In this document: one piece after another, positions 11,466 to 23,039 of the stretch
Layout: each line of letters opens with the position of its first letter
Position numbering within the stretch: position 1 is the stretch's first letter
Assembly: GCF_900497805.2 (NCBI RefSeq)
Contig: NW_020954570.1
Span: 9,456,586 to 9,520,585 of the forward strand
Origin: Vombatus ursinus
Taxonomy: Eukaryota; Chordata; Mammalia; Diprotodontia; Vombatidae
Length of the DNA: 64,000 bases
Reading direction: 5' to 3'
Made by a program: the position numbers and the translations under genes
The notes under the pieces: generated by a model
Told to the model about the DNA's origin: nothing
Database searches by the model: none
Seen by the model: only the letters and a program-made list of their open reading frames with translations

Positions 11466-12384
11466 GTGCTATCCTTATAGGTCTCATGACAATTTTTTCA
11501 AATTGATCACTTGGGACTCTATATCTAATGCCCATTATTATAGTAGGCTGCTAGGGCAGTAGCTCTATAGATTAAAGTATAGCTAAATCTAAATGATGTG
11601 GATAAGCATCACTTTGGTTTTTATCAGTAAATGCAATAATTTCTTACTTTCTTTAGGAAGATGAATACAGTTAAATAAAATAAAGGAAAATATTAACCAG
11701 GGTCATAAGGTTGTGACTCCACAGCTGATACTATTCTGTTGGAAACCTCAATTTCCAAGTACTGTAGTAAGAACTTACCCATTATAGTTACCATTGTGCC
11801 TGTAAGTGCTTAAAAAAAAGCTAATGAACATTTTCCTCCCTCTTCTCCTGCTCCAAACCCCCCTCCCCTCCAGAAATAAGTTTTGGGGAAACTCATATAT
11901 ATATATATAGCACAATAGACAAATGCACTGATCTAACAGTTAAGCCTTTTGCTTCCCTAGCCCATTACATCTTCCAGGGACAAAAGACGGTCACCAGGCA
12001 GCTTGTTAACTGTTAAGGATTGGTATTTAGTTCAGAGGAAATCAAAAGAGTTAAAAAAAATTAGATTCTTCTCATAAATCGTGCTAATTCAAGAAATAGG
12101 GTATGTTAGTATTTTACAAATACAAAAAGGCAAACTTTTCCATAATTTAGGAAAGATATTAAAATGTATCAGCAGTATAGAAAAACAATTAAATTTAGTA
12201 AGGCATCTCCATGGTCAGATTTTGTAATCCCCAATATTTTCTTCATATAAACTTTCATGTCTTAAAACTATACTTTCTCATTCAAGGCACCTTTATAGTA
12301 TATACATACATACATACATACATACATACATGCATACATACATAATATATAAACCCATTACTGGTTTAAGAAAGTGAACATTAC
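11466..12384. other. Intron-like DNA, no recognised feature except a microsatellite
   Basis: Apart from an ATAC repeat, no repeat family or exon is recognised. It lies immediately downstream of the donor of the exon at 12385-12475. Confidence 0.4.
12298..12343. repeat. (ATAC)n microsatellite
   Basis: About eleven CATA/ATAC units with one TGCA interruption. Confidence 0.95.
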
Positions 12385-12475
12385 CTGCTTTTCAACAATA
12401 GTTCTCAATGCCATATCTGCACAGGTAACGATATCTGGATAGGGACGGACTATTTCTTTTTCTGGATATTTTTCC
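12385..12475 (-). CDS. Candidate coding exon, unrecognised host gene
   Basis: On the minus strand, a T/G-rich tract ending GTGTCTAAAG precedes 91 bp followed by CAG|GTAATG, a good donor. After one phase-completing base, the exon encodes 30 residues: EKYPEKEIVRPYPDIVTC, then ADMALRTIVEKQ. It ends in phase 0 and so joins cleanly to the phase-0 exon at 2152-1925, giving ...RTIVEKQ-WEKDQQIRLQ.... It carries no similarity to the transposons in the window. The intron between the two is about 10.2 kb. I could not identify exons further upstream (higher coordinates). The call rests on splice sites, phase and composition. Confidence 0.6.
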
Positions 12476-12489
12476 CTTTAGACACAAAA

Positions 12490-13254
12490 CACAAAGCTCA
12501 TGAATAAGCATATGCATTATTACTAGCATATTTCTGTGAACTATAACACATCAAAACTATAACATCACATCACATTTTTATTATATAAAATCAGTTATGA
12601 AATACTTAGTGAATACAGTGTACTCCGCTAGACCACAGGTGTCTTGTACAATGCAGTAGCTTGAAATTTTTTTCTCTCTTTATCTTTCATTATTAATTCC
12701 AATATGTGTGGTTATTGCATTTGACTTGAATTAAATTACAATCGAAAGTAAAGCTCTTAAATATCTAGAAAAATATATACAAATTACCTAGATTTACAGA
12801 AAAATAAACTAAATAACCCAGTCTCAGAAGACAGGAAGTTGAATGAGACATCAGTGAACTACCAAAGAGGAAAAAAAAAAAAGAACATGTGGATTTATAA
12901 GTGAGTTCTATTGAACATTCAGAGAAAAAAAATAATTGCAATAATATTGTGACTACAAGTAAACAAAAACAAATTGGTTGTTGACAATTCTCCTAGTATG
13001 AGATCTTTGTTAACCACATTACAGGATAAAAAAAATGATATTCTAATCAGTTCTGACAAGGTGATAAAGAGTTTTAAATTATAACAATTATTTGAAATAT
13101 GGATTTATTTATGATATTGCTAGTGATAAACCTTGCCCTAAGAATAAATTTTGCCAGAGATATTAGATAATAATTTTTGAAGCCATCATTTTTAGCAAAA
13201 CTTTTACAAAACTAATCTTTTATTATTGAAAATGATGTTTCCTATAATAACTTT
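12490..13254. other. No recognised feature (AT-rich)
   Basis: AT-rich, A-run-rich sequence upstream of the candidate exon. I see no supportable element. Confidence 0.4.
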
Positions 13255-14075
13255 TACATCAGTATCCCTCCCCTAATCTCCTTCCAGAAACTATCCTACA
13301 AAAATATTTTTAAAGAAAAAAAATAGAGTAAGAGACTAAAAAACCAACAAAAATGATCAAAATATCAAAAAAGCCTAAAAATATATGCAATGTACTACAC
13401 ACATGAACCTCTCAACTGTGTAAAGGAGTAGGATTGTTATGTCTTCTCATATCTCTTATTTGGAGCCATACTTGCTCTCTTTAATTTCACAACATTCACT
13501 TTTGAATGTCTTGTAGTTATTCTTTCCATTTATATTATTAAAGTCACTGTGTGTAATGTTTTCTTGGCTCTGCTTACATCATCTTGCATTAGATCATGGA
13601 AATATTTCCCTGTTTCTCTGTAAATTTCTTTTAGCATGGTAATATTACATGACATTCATATACCACAATCCATAATATGGTACTTATCAATCCATAAACA
13701 ATGATACTTAATCAATCCATAAACAATGATAATCTACTTTGTTTCTAACTTTTTGCTGCTATAAAAAGTGTTGCTATAAATATTTTGGTGAATATTGGCA
13801 CTTGTTTTCTTATCAATCTCCTCCTTGGTATATAAGTCTGATAGTTAAATCTCTGGATCATAGAATATGGGATATTATTGTCACTTTAATTATATGATTG
13901 CTAATTGCTTTCCAAAATGGTTCTGTGATTAATAGTTCCATCAACATCACTTTTTTTTGTCTAGCTTTCCTTCCTCTTTAATATTGATTATTTCCATTTT
14001 GGCCATCTTTACCAACTTTCAAGGCATGATTTTTCTTATTTCTGACATTTGTGGTAAAATTAGCCTTTTCCCCCT
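13255..14075 (-). mobile_element. L1 3' end (ORF2 C-terminus and 3'UTR), old
   Basis: In reverse orientation the block follows the marsupial L1 3' end: CATTCATATACCACAATCCA, TGCTGCTATAAAAAGTGTTG, CTATAAATATTTTGGTG, CTTTCCAAAATGG, and GGCCATCTTTACCAACTT near the right end. It is heavily diverged. A local 25-bp tandem duplication lies at 13681-13729 (TCAATCCATAAACAATGA twice). Confidence 0.6.
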
Positions 14076-15045
14076 TTTATCATCCTATTGCTCACATTTC
14101 AGCTCTTTCCTCCTTGCTTACGGGTCTCCTAAGAGCTGGACCCCAAAGCTGTCTCAGTCTCCTTTTATACTGAAGAATTCACTTTTCATCATCACTTGTC
14201 TTAGCTTGCAGCACCTTCCAATAGCTTACAAAACAACTGATTGACATCAGAGAAGATGAAAATCTATTAGCCCAATTTCAACTAAAACCTTTCCATAAAT
14301 TGATTGAAAGAAGGATTGTTATTTGGTAGGAGCATTTAATTATTACTTTTTGCTTTTTATTTATGTTTCAATATTATTGTGTTCTATCTTTTTCAGCTAT
14401 ATCATCATTAAAACCAAATTTTTTAATAATATCATTTATAGTAAGCACTTTAAATTACAATATTTATTAAAATAAGCTTTTTCAAAAATAATGGCACATA
14501 GTCACATTACTCTCACTAAAATATTAACTATTATTAACATATTAATTTGGTTTAATAGTAAAATAAACTTATTCTAAAATATTAATATTATAGTTTAGTG
14601 AGAACAAAACATGTTTATGCTACCAATAAGAGAAATTAATTTTAATAAATTCTTTGAAAACATTATTTATTTTGGTTTTATCTCATCTTTTGAAAAATTC
14701 TTGTGTATGTTTATAATGAACAAAATACATTTTTAAATAGTACACTGCATAATTTATGTATATATATTATGTATTTTATGTGGGTGTCTGTGTGTGTATG
14801 TATATTTGGCATGTGTACTCAGAAAAGTTTTAATAATACAGGTGCACAATCAAAAGAGTTTGGAGACAAATGATCTAGAGCATATACTATATACTAACGT
14901 TGTGCAGAGGAGATTGAATTGTATACATTGGACTTTAAATTAGTTCATTGCAACATACAGAGTACTATTTTCTAGTATAATGTGATAAATATGTACTCCC
15001 TTGGAAAAATAACCCAACTTTTCTGTATTTCTATTGCCTTATAGG
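14076..15045. other. No recognised feature (AT-rich)
   Basis: Very AT-rich, with an imperfect TG-rich patch near 14775-14805. No element or exon supported. Confidence 0.4.
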
Positions 15046-15047
15046 CA

Positions 15048-15280
15048 GCAAGGTGACTCCTTAGTGCACAGAAGTCTGGGCCTGGAGTCAGAAAGACCAG
15101 ATTTGAAATTTGGCCTCCAACACTTACTAGCAGTGTGTCCCTGGCAAGTCACTTAAACTTTTGTCTGCCTCAGTTCCTGTAAAATGGGGATAATAATATC
15201 TCCTACCTCTCATGATGTTTTGAGAATCAAATGAGATATTTGTAAAGCACTTAGCACAGTATCTGGCACATAAAATTATA
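15048..15280 (+). mobile_element. tRNA-derived/CORE-type SINE
   Basis: GGCAGCAAGGTGACTCCTTA, GGCCTGGAGTCAGAAAGACC, ACTTACTAGCAGTGTGTCCC, TGGCAAGTCACTTAAAC, TGCCTCAGTTCCTGTAAAAT and GTAAAGCACTTAGCACAGTA appear in the order of a marsupial SINE with a tRNA-like head and a MIR-like tail. Old and diverged. Confidence 0.65.
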
Positions 15281-15307
15281 CAATTAAGTGTAATAATTTT
15301 GGGGTTA

Positions 15308-15400
15308 AAAAAGACCTTAGAGATTATCTAGTCTAACTGCTTCACTTTATAGAGGAATAAATTGAGACTCAGTGAGTCTAAGTGAGATAAAGGTAGCTGG
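15308..15400 (+). mobile_element. MAR1-type CORE-SINE fragment
   Basis: GACCTTAGAGATTATCTAGT, followed by CTAACTGCTTCACTTTATAG and TAAATTGAGACTCAG, matches the middle of the MAR1-type SINE (dispersed 'ttagagatcatctagtcca'). Confidence 0.5.
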
Positions 15401-15985
15401 GATTGCATACTTCTGGCAGGGGCTGTAAGGACCATCCTACAGATCACATACTGGAACTTTTTTTTTGACAACTTCTGGGAATACCAGGGTCTCAGCACTA
15501 AAAGACTTGGTACTTTGAGATGATGAAACAATTCACTTATTGAGCAGAAAGAGTGGCTGACTCAAAGAACCTTTCAAATGGAGTCACCCCATCTTTAGTT
15601 CTTCTAAGCACAAAAGTAATCTTCAAGCACCTCCCTACATGGATGAAGACAGGGTTGGTGCCCTTTCCTGACCCTGGCAGAAGTAAAGGGCATAGGCATA
15701 GTAACTAAAAGTATATGTGGACTTAAACATGCCTGAGCCTAGACCTTGGACTCCTGGATACTGCTTCTGTTTTATTTCTTTTTCAGTATAGGGGACTGAA
15801 CTGCAAAACCAAAAGAGAATATATCCAGTTTTAGAGGCAACCTTGTAAGTTTGAGATGTCCAGACACTCATTTGGTTGGAGCTGAATGGAAGCAGAGGAA
15901 GTTTCTTCATCAGAGAGGACGACCAGAAACAAAGAGAACGAATTCAATCCACGGCCAGGCTTACCAAAAGACATGGGTAGGGGAA
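15401..15985. other. No recognised feature
   Basis: Unique-looking sequence with short chance open frames on the minus strand. No domain or repeat family recognised. Confidence 0.4.
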
Positions 15986-15989
15986 TGAA

Positions 15990-16440
15990 AAGGGAATATG
16001 TATTTGTTAAGCACCTACTATATGCCAATCATTGTGCTGTTGTTGTTGTTGTTTGTTCTTAATTCTCAAAGAGGACCATAGCATCAGGAAGGGTGATGCC
16101 ATGACTTGCAAGTGAATTGGATTTAAGTGAAGGAGGGCAAAGTCACCAATCTCACTTTCTCCTCCAGAGCCATCTGGGTCCTGTAGCAATAAATAAATCA
16201 GGATAACTGGAGATGGCCCCAGATGCAGCGGGAGACCTTGGCCAGCACTTTACAAATATCTTATTTGATTCTCATAATAATCCTGTGAGGTGGGTGCTAT
16301 TATTATTCCCAATTTACAGCTGAAGAAGCTGAAGCAGACAGAGTTCATGACTTGACTAGGGTCGCAGAGATAAGAAGTGTCTGAAACAAAATTTGAATTC
16401 AGGGCTTCCTGACTTCAGGTCCAAGACTCTACCCACTGCC
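15990..16440 (+). mobile_element. MIR-type CORE-SINE split by an RTE-derived SINE
   Basis: The left part TTGTTAAGCACCTACTATAT, with ATTGTGCT, continues after the insertion as AGCACTTTACAAATATCTTA, CCTGTGAGGTGGGTGCTATT and a 3' part ending TCTACCCACTGCC. The order is that of marsupial MIR-type elements. Confidence 0.7.
16040..16243 (-). mobile_element. RTE-derived SINE (RTESINE type)
   Basis: On the plus strand a (TGT)n tail at 16038-16054 leads into TTCTCAAAGAGGACCATAGC, GGTGATGCCATGACTTGCAA, GTGAATTGGATTTAAGTG, CTCCTCCAGAGCCATCTGGG and ATGGCCCCAGATGCAGCGGG. Its 3' end (next to the TGT tail) is shared with the RTE LINE at 59461-60838 (ATTCTCAAAGAGTACTAAAA), as expected of a SINE that uses RTE machinery. 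Confidence 0.78.
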
Positions 16441-17740
16441 TAAGGACGTGGAGTGAAATTATTTGGATAATGCAAAGATGAGCTGTCTATTGAGCAGTCC
16501 TGAAAATTTCTACATGTTCTGAAGTTTAAGTCTCAACCACGGAGAGAGTGTAACAGTAGTGATAAATCACTACACACTATTTTACATCTTTTATCAATGT
16601 GCACATGTGCATCTTTATGTTAAGTGTTTATTTTACGTGGAAGAAATAAAGAGCTATTCTAATGTATGAATTGTAGTGTACATTGAATACTTCTCTACTC
16701 CCCTTTTTGGGGAGACCTTTGATATGAGCCCTAATCTAAGTTTTAAAGAATTTTCCCTGAGTCTTCAAGGTAGGAGTGAAAAAAGTCGGAGACAATGGTA
16801 AGAGACTAAACACCTCTCTTTGGAAGTCAAGCTCCCCTAAGACTGAACCCAGTCCTTTTATGAATGGACCAAGACTAAAACCATACCCTGGGTGGAGAGG
16901 GAGAGGGCACAGCAGGCCACTTCCCCTGAACACAGATGCAGGTTATTGTTACATAAATTAGGAAAGTGTTCTATTGTTAATCATGTATAAAGAGAAGATG
17001 TTTTGGGAATTTTTCCAAATATAAAACATACTTTAGTAAAAGGGTGGTAGTGTTGTTCATAGGTAGCAACTCTAAGTTTTCTTTCACTTTATAAATTAAA
17101 AATGTTTAATTTACTCTTTAAATTCCTAGGGACCCATTTAAGTCACTTTTTCAAAATTTCTCTTTGCTGATTTTCTAACTGGATTTTATATTAGTTTTTC
17201 CTGAATTTTATTTATTTTTTAAACTTTATTTTCCCAGGGTATTTCTTTGGTTTCCTCCTTTAAAAAATCTAGTTTCTATGATAAAGTTAGTTATATTTTG
17301 CTTGTTCTTATTGAATTGGCATTTTCCTTCCTTCTTGATTTATTTATCTCATTTCAGTTTCCCTCATTTAAGATTTAAGATCGTTTATTAGTGCTCTTTC
17401 TATAGCTTTTTTTCCTCCTTAGTCCTTTTTTTGTGACTTTACTGAACCTGGTGGGCTAAAATAGCTTTTAAGTCATAAATAGGCATGATTGCTATTTGTT
17501 TTTAATTATTAAGAAGGACTGCTGTTGTTTCTTGAGTATCTTTATAACTGAAAGGATTTTATTTACATTGAAATTGTCAACTCTATCATCTTGTCAAATG
17601 CGCTGTTTTATAAGAAATACACACATGCACACTGCTTCGAAGTGTTGAAGAACTGCAGGGCTGAATAATATACTGCAAAATGAAATGTAACATACTGCAA
17701 AAATACAAGGAAATGATGAATTCTTTTAATAACAATTTCT
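16441..17740. other. Mostly unrecognised; T-rich patch may be antisense L1 ORF1
   Basis: No exon or clear repeat. From about 17150 to 17450 the plus strand is T-rich in a way that resembles the reverse of an L1 ORF1 coiled-coil region, but similarity is too weak to call. The segment 16735-16960 is GC-richer and unassigned. Confidence 0.35.
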
Positions 17741-17744
17741 AGCA

Positions 17745-17942
17745 TGTTAAGATTTGCAAGCTGCATTACCAAATCCTCTCATTTTATCCTCACAACAATC
17801 CTGGAAAGTATGTGTTATTATTGTTGTCACTTTACAAATGAAGAAACTGAGTTTAAGTGACTTACCCAGTGACACATACCTAATAAGTGTTTGAAGTCAA
17901 CCCCAGGTTCAGAATTCAGCCCACTCTGCCACTAGATGCCTA
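17745..17942 (+). mobile_element. MIR-type CORE-SINE
   Basis: GATTTGCAAGCTGCATTACC, CCTCACAACAATCCTGGAAA, AATGAAGAAACTGAG, AGTGACTTACCCAGTGACAC and CCACTCTGCCACTAG appear in MIR order. Confidence 0.68.
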
Positions 17943-19085
17943 CATTCTTTTGTAGTAGGACAGACGAGTAGGGCAAGACATGGATTTGTGCCAACAAATT
18001 CCAGGCAGAAAAAGACAGTAAGTAGCAAACCACTGAACCATCACTAATTTTTATGTGCATAATATTTAATTTCTTTTTGTTTATGTGCTACACATCCTAC
18101 CACACATAAGAGGAACTTGGGTCTTATCGTCTAACATTAACTTTATTGATTTTTCATTGACCCTATTTGTAGATTCACATGTTCCCTGGCTACTGCTTTG
18201 TTATTAGGTGGCTGTACTTAGTCAATGTATTTTGTCTTAAAGAAGCACATCATAACACGTAATACATATCATAATACACATTACCTCTCTTCTAGAGAGA
18301 TAATATGAGAGGTATTTAGAAAAACAAAAAGCTGCATGTTTCAAGGACTTCTAACAGTTTCTTCATCTTTTGTGATGTACTTCATATTCAAGATAGTGAA
18401 TATTGTCTTAATTAATTATATAATCCCTATTTAATGTACAATTGTACATCTTCAAAACTTACCTTAAAAATAAGATCTGAATTAGCAAAAACTCGTTTTC
18501 AAAACTTGTCTACTAAGAAAAAGTTCTACTTGTATAGAGAAAGACATGATGAATATTCCCTGGGAACTCAGTCACGCTGCTCCTCTTTCATTCCCACAGA
18601 AATATATAGTTATCTTTCCAGACTATTTTGCACAACTGGCTATACCATCATTAAACTTAACCAATCCCTAGAACTCCACTTTCTAAGTTTGTCCTGAGAT
18701 GCTCCAAATCTCTGTTCACTGACCTTGCATCACAGAGGTTTGCCTGGCCTGCCACTTGTGGGTAATTGATCTACTGAGGACAGATAAGCCCACAAGCATA
18801 TGCTTTGAAATTCATACAAGGACAATCACCTCTTCCCTTCATGTAGGATTAAACTACCCTATAGTGGATGGGGATTTTCCTTATGCCTATGGGAGTAAGC
18901 TACATTTGGAAATTTTAGAAAGGAATCATGAGAGACCAGTTACTGACTAGTCTGGCATCATGAGGATGTTCTCAGGCTAATTTTCACAGGGGAGTCATTC
19001 CTGCCTACGAAGGGAAGAGAGAGATGGCAAAATATCAGCAGATTTTATTTTCTCTACCCTTCTCTTCTATTCCTTAAAAGCCTAA
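17943..19085. other. No recognised feature
   Basis: Unique-looking sequence. Small frames at 18434-18697 and 18756-18950 on the plus strand have no recognisable domains or supported splice context. Confidence 0.4.
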
Positions 19086-19089
19086 TATC

Positions 19090-19255
19090 ACTACCACCAT
19101 GATACAGTGGAAAGAGTAGTGGATGTGATTTCTAGTCAGTGGCCTAGGTTCAGTAACCTGTTTCTATTACTTTACATATGACCTTTTCCTCTCTGGGCCT
19201 CTCTTTCATCATCTGTAAAAACAAAGGATCAGAGGTCTGAGGTCCCTTTTACCCA
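19090..19255 (+). mobile_element. MIR
   Basis: ATACAGTGGAAAGAGTAGTG, TAGTCAGTGGCCTAGGTTCA, ACCTTTTCCTCTCTGGGCCT and CATCATCTGTAAAAACAAAG follow the MIR consensus from head to tail. Confidence 0.62.
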
Positions 19256-19384
19256 GGAGTGTATTGGAGCCAGCTCAACTAATCCAGGAGAGTTAATTGT
19301 TAAAGTTTCAGTGTGAGCACTTACACCTTGGAAATCAGAAAACACTACAAATCAGGGTATGATTTATTGTTTTGCTGAAGTCAA

Positions 19385-19650
19385 TTTATTTGTGCGTCTC
19401 CAAATTGTTTTCCAAAATGGTTATGCTAATGATTCACAGCTCCACAGAAAAGACACTTGTGTGCACATACCCCTTAAACTCCTCTAAGATTGACTATTCC
19501 CACCTTTTGTCATCTTAGCTAATTTGCTGGGTGTGTGGTGAAAGACTGATGTTCTGATTTTCATTTCTCTTATTATTAGTGATTCAGAGCCTTTTTTCAA
19601 ATGGTTGTTAATAGTTTGCAATTTCTTATATTCTCCGACTTTCTTCATTC
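19385..19650 (-). mobile_element. L1 ORF2 C-terminal fragment
   Basis: Reverse of the L1 3' coding end: TTGTTTTCCAAAATGGTTAT, GCTCCACAGAAAAGACAC, TAGCTAATTTGCTGGGTGTG, TTTTCATTTCTCTTATTATT, AGAGCCTTTTTTCAAATGG. Strongly diverged. Confidence 0.55.
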
Positions 19651-19779
19651 TCTGGCCTTTGATTACCATGGTTTACCTTCCTTCTCCTTCTGCAAAATCC
19701 CCTGGTTTCATTATTGAGTTCCTCCCAGAACCTCCACTTTAAGAAAGAGCCCAGAGTATCCAGTCTTCATTTTCTAGGC

Positions 19780-20000
19780 ATTGCGACTATGTTTTTCCTC
19801 ATGAGTTCCTCCCCTCCCTGCTTTTAAGCTGTGCTGTGTGTGTTTTTTTAATGTATATATATGCCAGCCTCTCCCATTAGAATACAAGTTCCTTGAAAAC
19901 AGAGATTACCTATCTTTCTGGTTTTTTTATTTGCATCCTCAGCACCTAGCACAATGTCTGTTACACAGTAAATATTTAATAAATACTTTTTGACTTGACT
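19780..20000 (+). mobile_element. L2 3' end
   Basis: Ends ATCCTCAGCACCTAGCACAA, with TGTCTGTTACACAGTAAATA and TTTAATAAATAC, preceded by TACAAGTTCCTTGAAAACAG (L2 'aagctccttgagggcag'). Confidence 0.7.
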
Positions 20001-20160
20001 TTGACTGCTTATCTATTGTGGAATGGTTTTTGGTTATATGTACATGCTGTATAATTGTATATGTATATATGTATAATTATCAGTTTGCTTTGAAAGAATT
20101 ATACTTTGAATCCATCAGGACCATGAGGATATATATCTTCCTTTTTCCCTCCCTTCTCCT

Positions 20161-20215
20161 CTCTGTGTGTATGTGTGTGTGTGTGTGTGTCTGTCTGTCT
20201 GTCTCTGTCTCTCTT
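20161..20215. repeat. Compound (TG)n(TCTG)n(TC)n microsatellite
   Basis: GTGTGT repeats grade into CTGT repeats and then CTCT repeats. Confidence 0.95.
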
Positions 20216-20450
20216 TCATTTATTAAGTACCCACTGAATGCCAGGAACCATGCTCAGTGCTTTATAAATATGTCATTTTATATTCACAACTACCCTGGGA
20301 GATAGGAACTGTCATTGTACTCATTTGCAGATGAGGAAACTGAGACCAAAGTTAAGTGACTTGCTCAGAATCACATGTCTAAGGCCAGATTAGAACTCTT
20401 CTTACTGACTACAAGTCCTGTTCTATCCACTATGCCTCTTCCATAGCTCC
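20216..20450 (+). mobile_element. MIR-type CORE-SINE
   Basis: ATTTATTAAGTACCCACTGA, GCCAGGAACCATGCTCAGTG, GATGAGGAAACTGAGACC, AGTGACTTGCTCAGAATCAC and CTATCCACTATGCC appear in the usual order. Confidence 0.72.
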
Positions 20451-20459
20451 ATTACAGAT

Positions 20460-21650
20460 AGATCTATTTCTTTTTCTGAGATTGAAAAGTTGAAAGATCT
20501 CTATTTGGTATTCAGTTATTTGAGTATTTTATATTTTTCAAAGTATCTTTCTTTTGTGTTCTCAGTTTTGATAGCACATGACTGAATAGTAGGTTCTGAT
20601 AATTCTTTTTTTTCTTGTGATTTTGATGTGATTTCACCTGGGTCATTTTCTATTTTGTTGATTTAACTTTCTCTTCTATTTAATCAGATTGGCTAAATGT
20701 TTTTCAATTTTGTTAGTTTTTGCAAAGAACTAGCTACTAGTTTTATCATTCATCTTTTGGATTTCCAATTTATCTATTTCTCCTCTACTTTTAAATACCT
20801 TCTCTCGTGCTTATTTTGGATTTGGATTTTTAATTTTGTAAATGAATATTCAGTTCTTTAACTCTCTCATTTCTCGTTCTGTTAATGTATGATTTCAGGG
20901 AAATAATATTTACCCTGAGGTCTACTTTAGTTATATGCCAGAAATTTTGACATATTATTTCGCCATTATCATTTTTTTATATAATTATTGTTTCTAAAAT
21001 CTGTTCTTTGACCTAATTGTTCTTTAGGTTTGCATTGTTAAGTTTCCATTTGGGTTCATGTTTTTTCTCTGTGCATCTAGATCCATTTATTTATTGTGCT
21101 ATGGTCTGTAAATAATGTGTTTAGTTTTTCCAGTAATTTGTTCAAGTCTACATTTCCTTTTTTGTTAGATTTATCCAAAACTAAGAAAAGTACATTAATG
21201 TGTCCTGCTGTTATTGTGTTGCTATCTATGTCTTTTTGTAATTTAGTTAATTTTTTCCATTATGAACTTAGATGCTATAGTATTTGAAGCCTATATATTT
21301 AATATTCATATTGGTTTGTTGTCTATGGTTCCTTTCAGTATAATTTAATTTCTTTATTTCCATTTATGCTGTTAATTTTTGTTTTTGCTTTGTCTTATAG
21401 TATAACTATAGTTCCTACTTTTTTGATTCATCTGATGAAATATTTATCAATTCCTTATTTTAATTCTGTGCTTGTCTTTGTTTTTAGATGTGTTTCTTGT
21501 AAGCAATAGATTGTATCTTTTGGAGGATGGGGTTCTTAGGTAATCTGTTGCTCACTTTTGTTTATTGGATTGTTTAATTGGTTCACATTTAAAGTTATGA
21601 GAGTTAGTTTTATAATTTCCTCCATTTCTGTCCCTAGTATTGAACAGTCT
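20460..21650 (-). mobile_element. L1 ORF2 5' part (endonuclease and linker), old
   Basis: Reverse orientation of the start of L1 ORF2. From the right: GGTTCACATTTAAAGTTATG (ORF2 start region), GATGTGTTTCTTGTAAGCAA, TTAATGTGTCCTGCTGTTAT, ATTGTGCTATGGTCTGTAAA, TATGCCAGAAATTTTGACAT and, near the left end, TTGCAAAGAACTAGCTACTA. It keeps the general L1 layout over 1.2 kb but has no long open frame. Assignment rests on phrase order shared with other mammalian L1s. Confidence 0.6.
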
Positions 21651-21827
21651 TATTCAAGTTGGCTTTGAACCCCAGCTTACATATTTTCAAAAGCTCTAGA
21701 GTAGCTATTGTTCATTTCTGTGTTTCTTTCCTGTGAAGAGAGCTATACTATCTTACCTTGTGACTTTTTATATGTATATTTCAACATCATTTTCCACATG
21801 TGGTTCAGCATGATTTACAAAGAATCA

Positions 21828-21960
21828 ACAAGTATTTATTAAGCACCTAGCATGTGTGAAACACTGTGCTAGTCCCTCAGGATACAAACTCAAAGAATGA
21901 AATTATCCTTGCTCTGAAGGACCGTATAATCTAATGGTCACTTCCAATTAGGATTCTCTA
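21828..21960 (-). mobile_element. L2 3' end
   Basis: CAACAAGTATTTATTAAGCA, CCTAGCATGTG and ACACTGTGCTAGTCCCTCAG, then ATAATCTAATGG, are the reverse of the L2 terminus. Confidence 0.65.
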
Positions 21961-21984
21961 TGTTCCTAATTCCTGAAGGAATTA

Positions 21985-22090
21985 CATGGTCTAGGATCAA
22001 GATTTAGAACTTAAAGGAGTAATCTGTGTCATTTGCTCTAACTCTAGCAGGCCTAGAGAAGTTGTGACTTACCCAAATGATGACAGGTAG
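21985..22090 (+). mobile_element. MAR1-type CORE-SINE fragment
   Basis: GATTTAGAACTTAAAGGAGT, GCCTAGAGAAGTTGTGACTT and ACCCAAATGATGACAGGTAG resemble a diverged MAR1-type SINE. Confidence 0.4.
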
Positions 22091-22440
22091 TGAATAGCAA
22101 AGGAAAATGGATTAGAGAGCAGAATCCGATAATACGAATGTGTTACCAGAAACACATTTGAAATATAAAGATGAATATAGAGTTAAAATAAAGTACTTCA
22201 GTAAAATCTATTATGTTTCAGGTGAATTCTCAGATGCAAGAGTAGCAATCATGATCTCAGATAAGATAATAGTAAAATCTATTATGTTTCAGGTGAATTC
22301 TCAAATGTAAGAGTAGCAATCATGATCTCAGATAAGATAATACAAAAATAGACTTGATTAGAAGAGATAAATGGGGAAAATACATTATACTTAATGGTAC
22401 CATAGACAATTCTTAAAAGTTATGTACCAAATTGTGCAGA
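22091..22440 (+). mobile_element. L1 ORF2 endonuclease fragment with an internal duplication
   Basis: TTACCAGAAACACATTTGAA (translating to the L1 'QETHLK' motif), GTAGCAATCATGATCTCAGA (VAIMISD) and TGGTACCATAGACAAT place it in the L1 endonuclease domain. A 71-bp segment is directly repeated (22200-22270 and 22271-22341) with two mismatches, which breaks the frame. Confidence 0.65.
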
Positions 22441-23036
22441 ATCTATTCTCTAGCACTACCTCTGATTGCTAGGACAATTCCTCCCCCTCCTTTTCACAAC
22501 ACACACACACAAGTGAGGGATCAGTGAAAAGCTATAAGATCGGATTCTGTCTTGCATGACATGTTTGAATTTTGAATAGTAGGCTTCTAAAGTATCTTGT
22601 TTTCTGTTTTGGAAGAAGGTATACATGGAAGGTATTCCTTCATGAAATGAAAGCATTACTTTAATAGTAACAAGAATTTTCCTTTTTCTTATTTGGTTTA
22701 TTAATCTTATCTCTCAAGAAAGGGAAAATTTCAAGGGGAGAAAGCAAAATCTCTTAGCCTCTCTATTAGGCTGGGTAACATGAGCTTCATATATGTGAAG
22801 AAGAAAAATGAGCCTAACATTTCATAGATAACAATGTCCAGGTTATTAATTACACATTTTCTAATGTAAAGGTAATGAATTGATTAGGACTCCTGTGATC
22901 AACTGATTTCTGCCCCTATCTTATCCTTCAGCCCAGCTGATGAAATTACAGAAGGTAACAGGGACAACAATGTGTTAAGATCTTAACTGAAATGCAAAAT
23001 GTCTATATTTTGTTACCAACTTATGAGATGTGAAAT
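22441..23036. other. No recognised feature
   Basis: A short (CA)n run lies near 22498-22512. Otherwise unassigned. Confidence 0.4.
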
Positions 23037-23039
23037 TTT

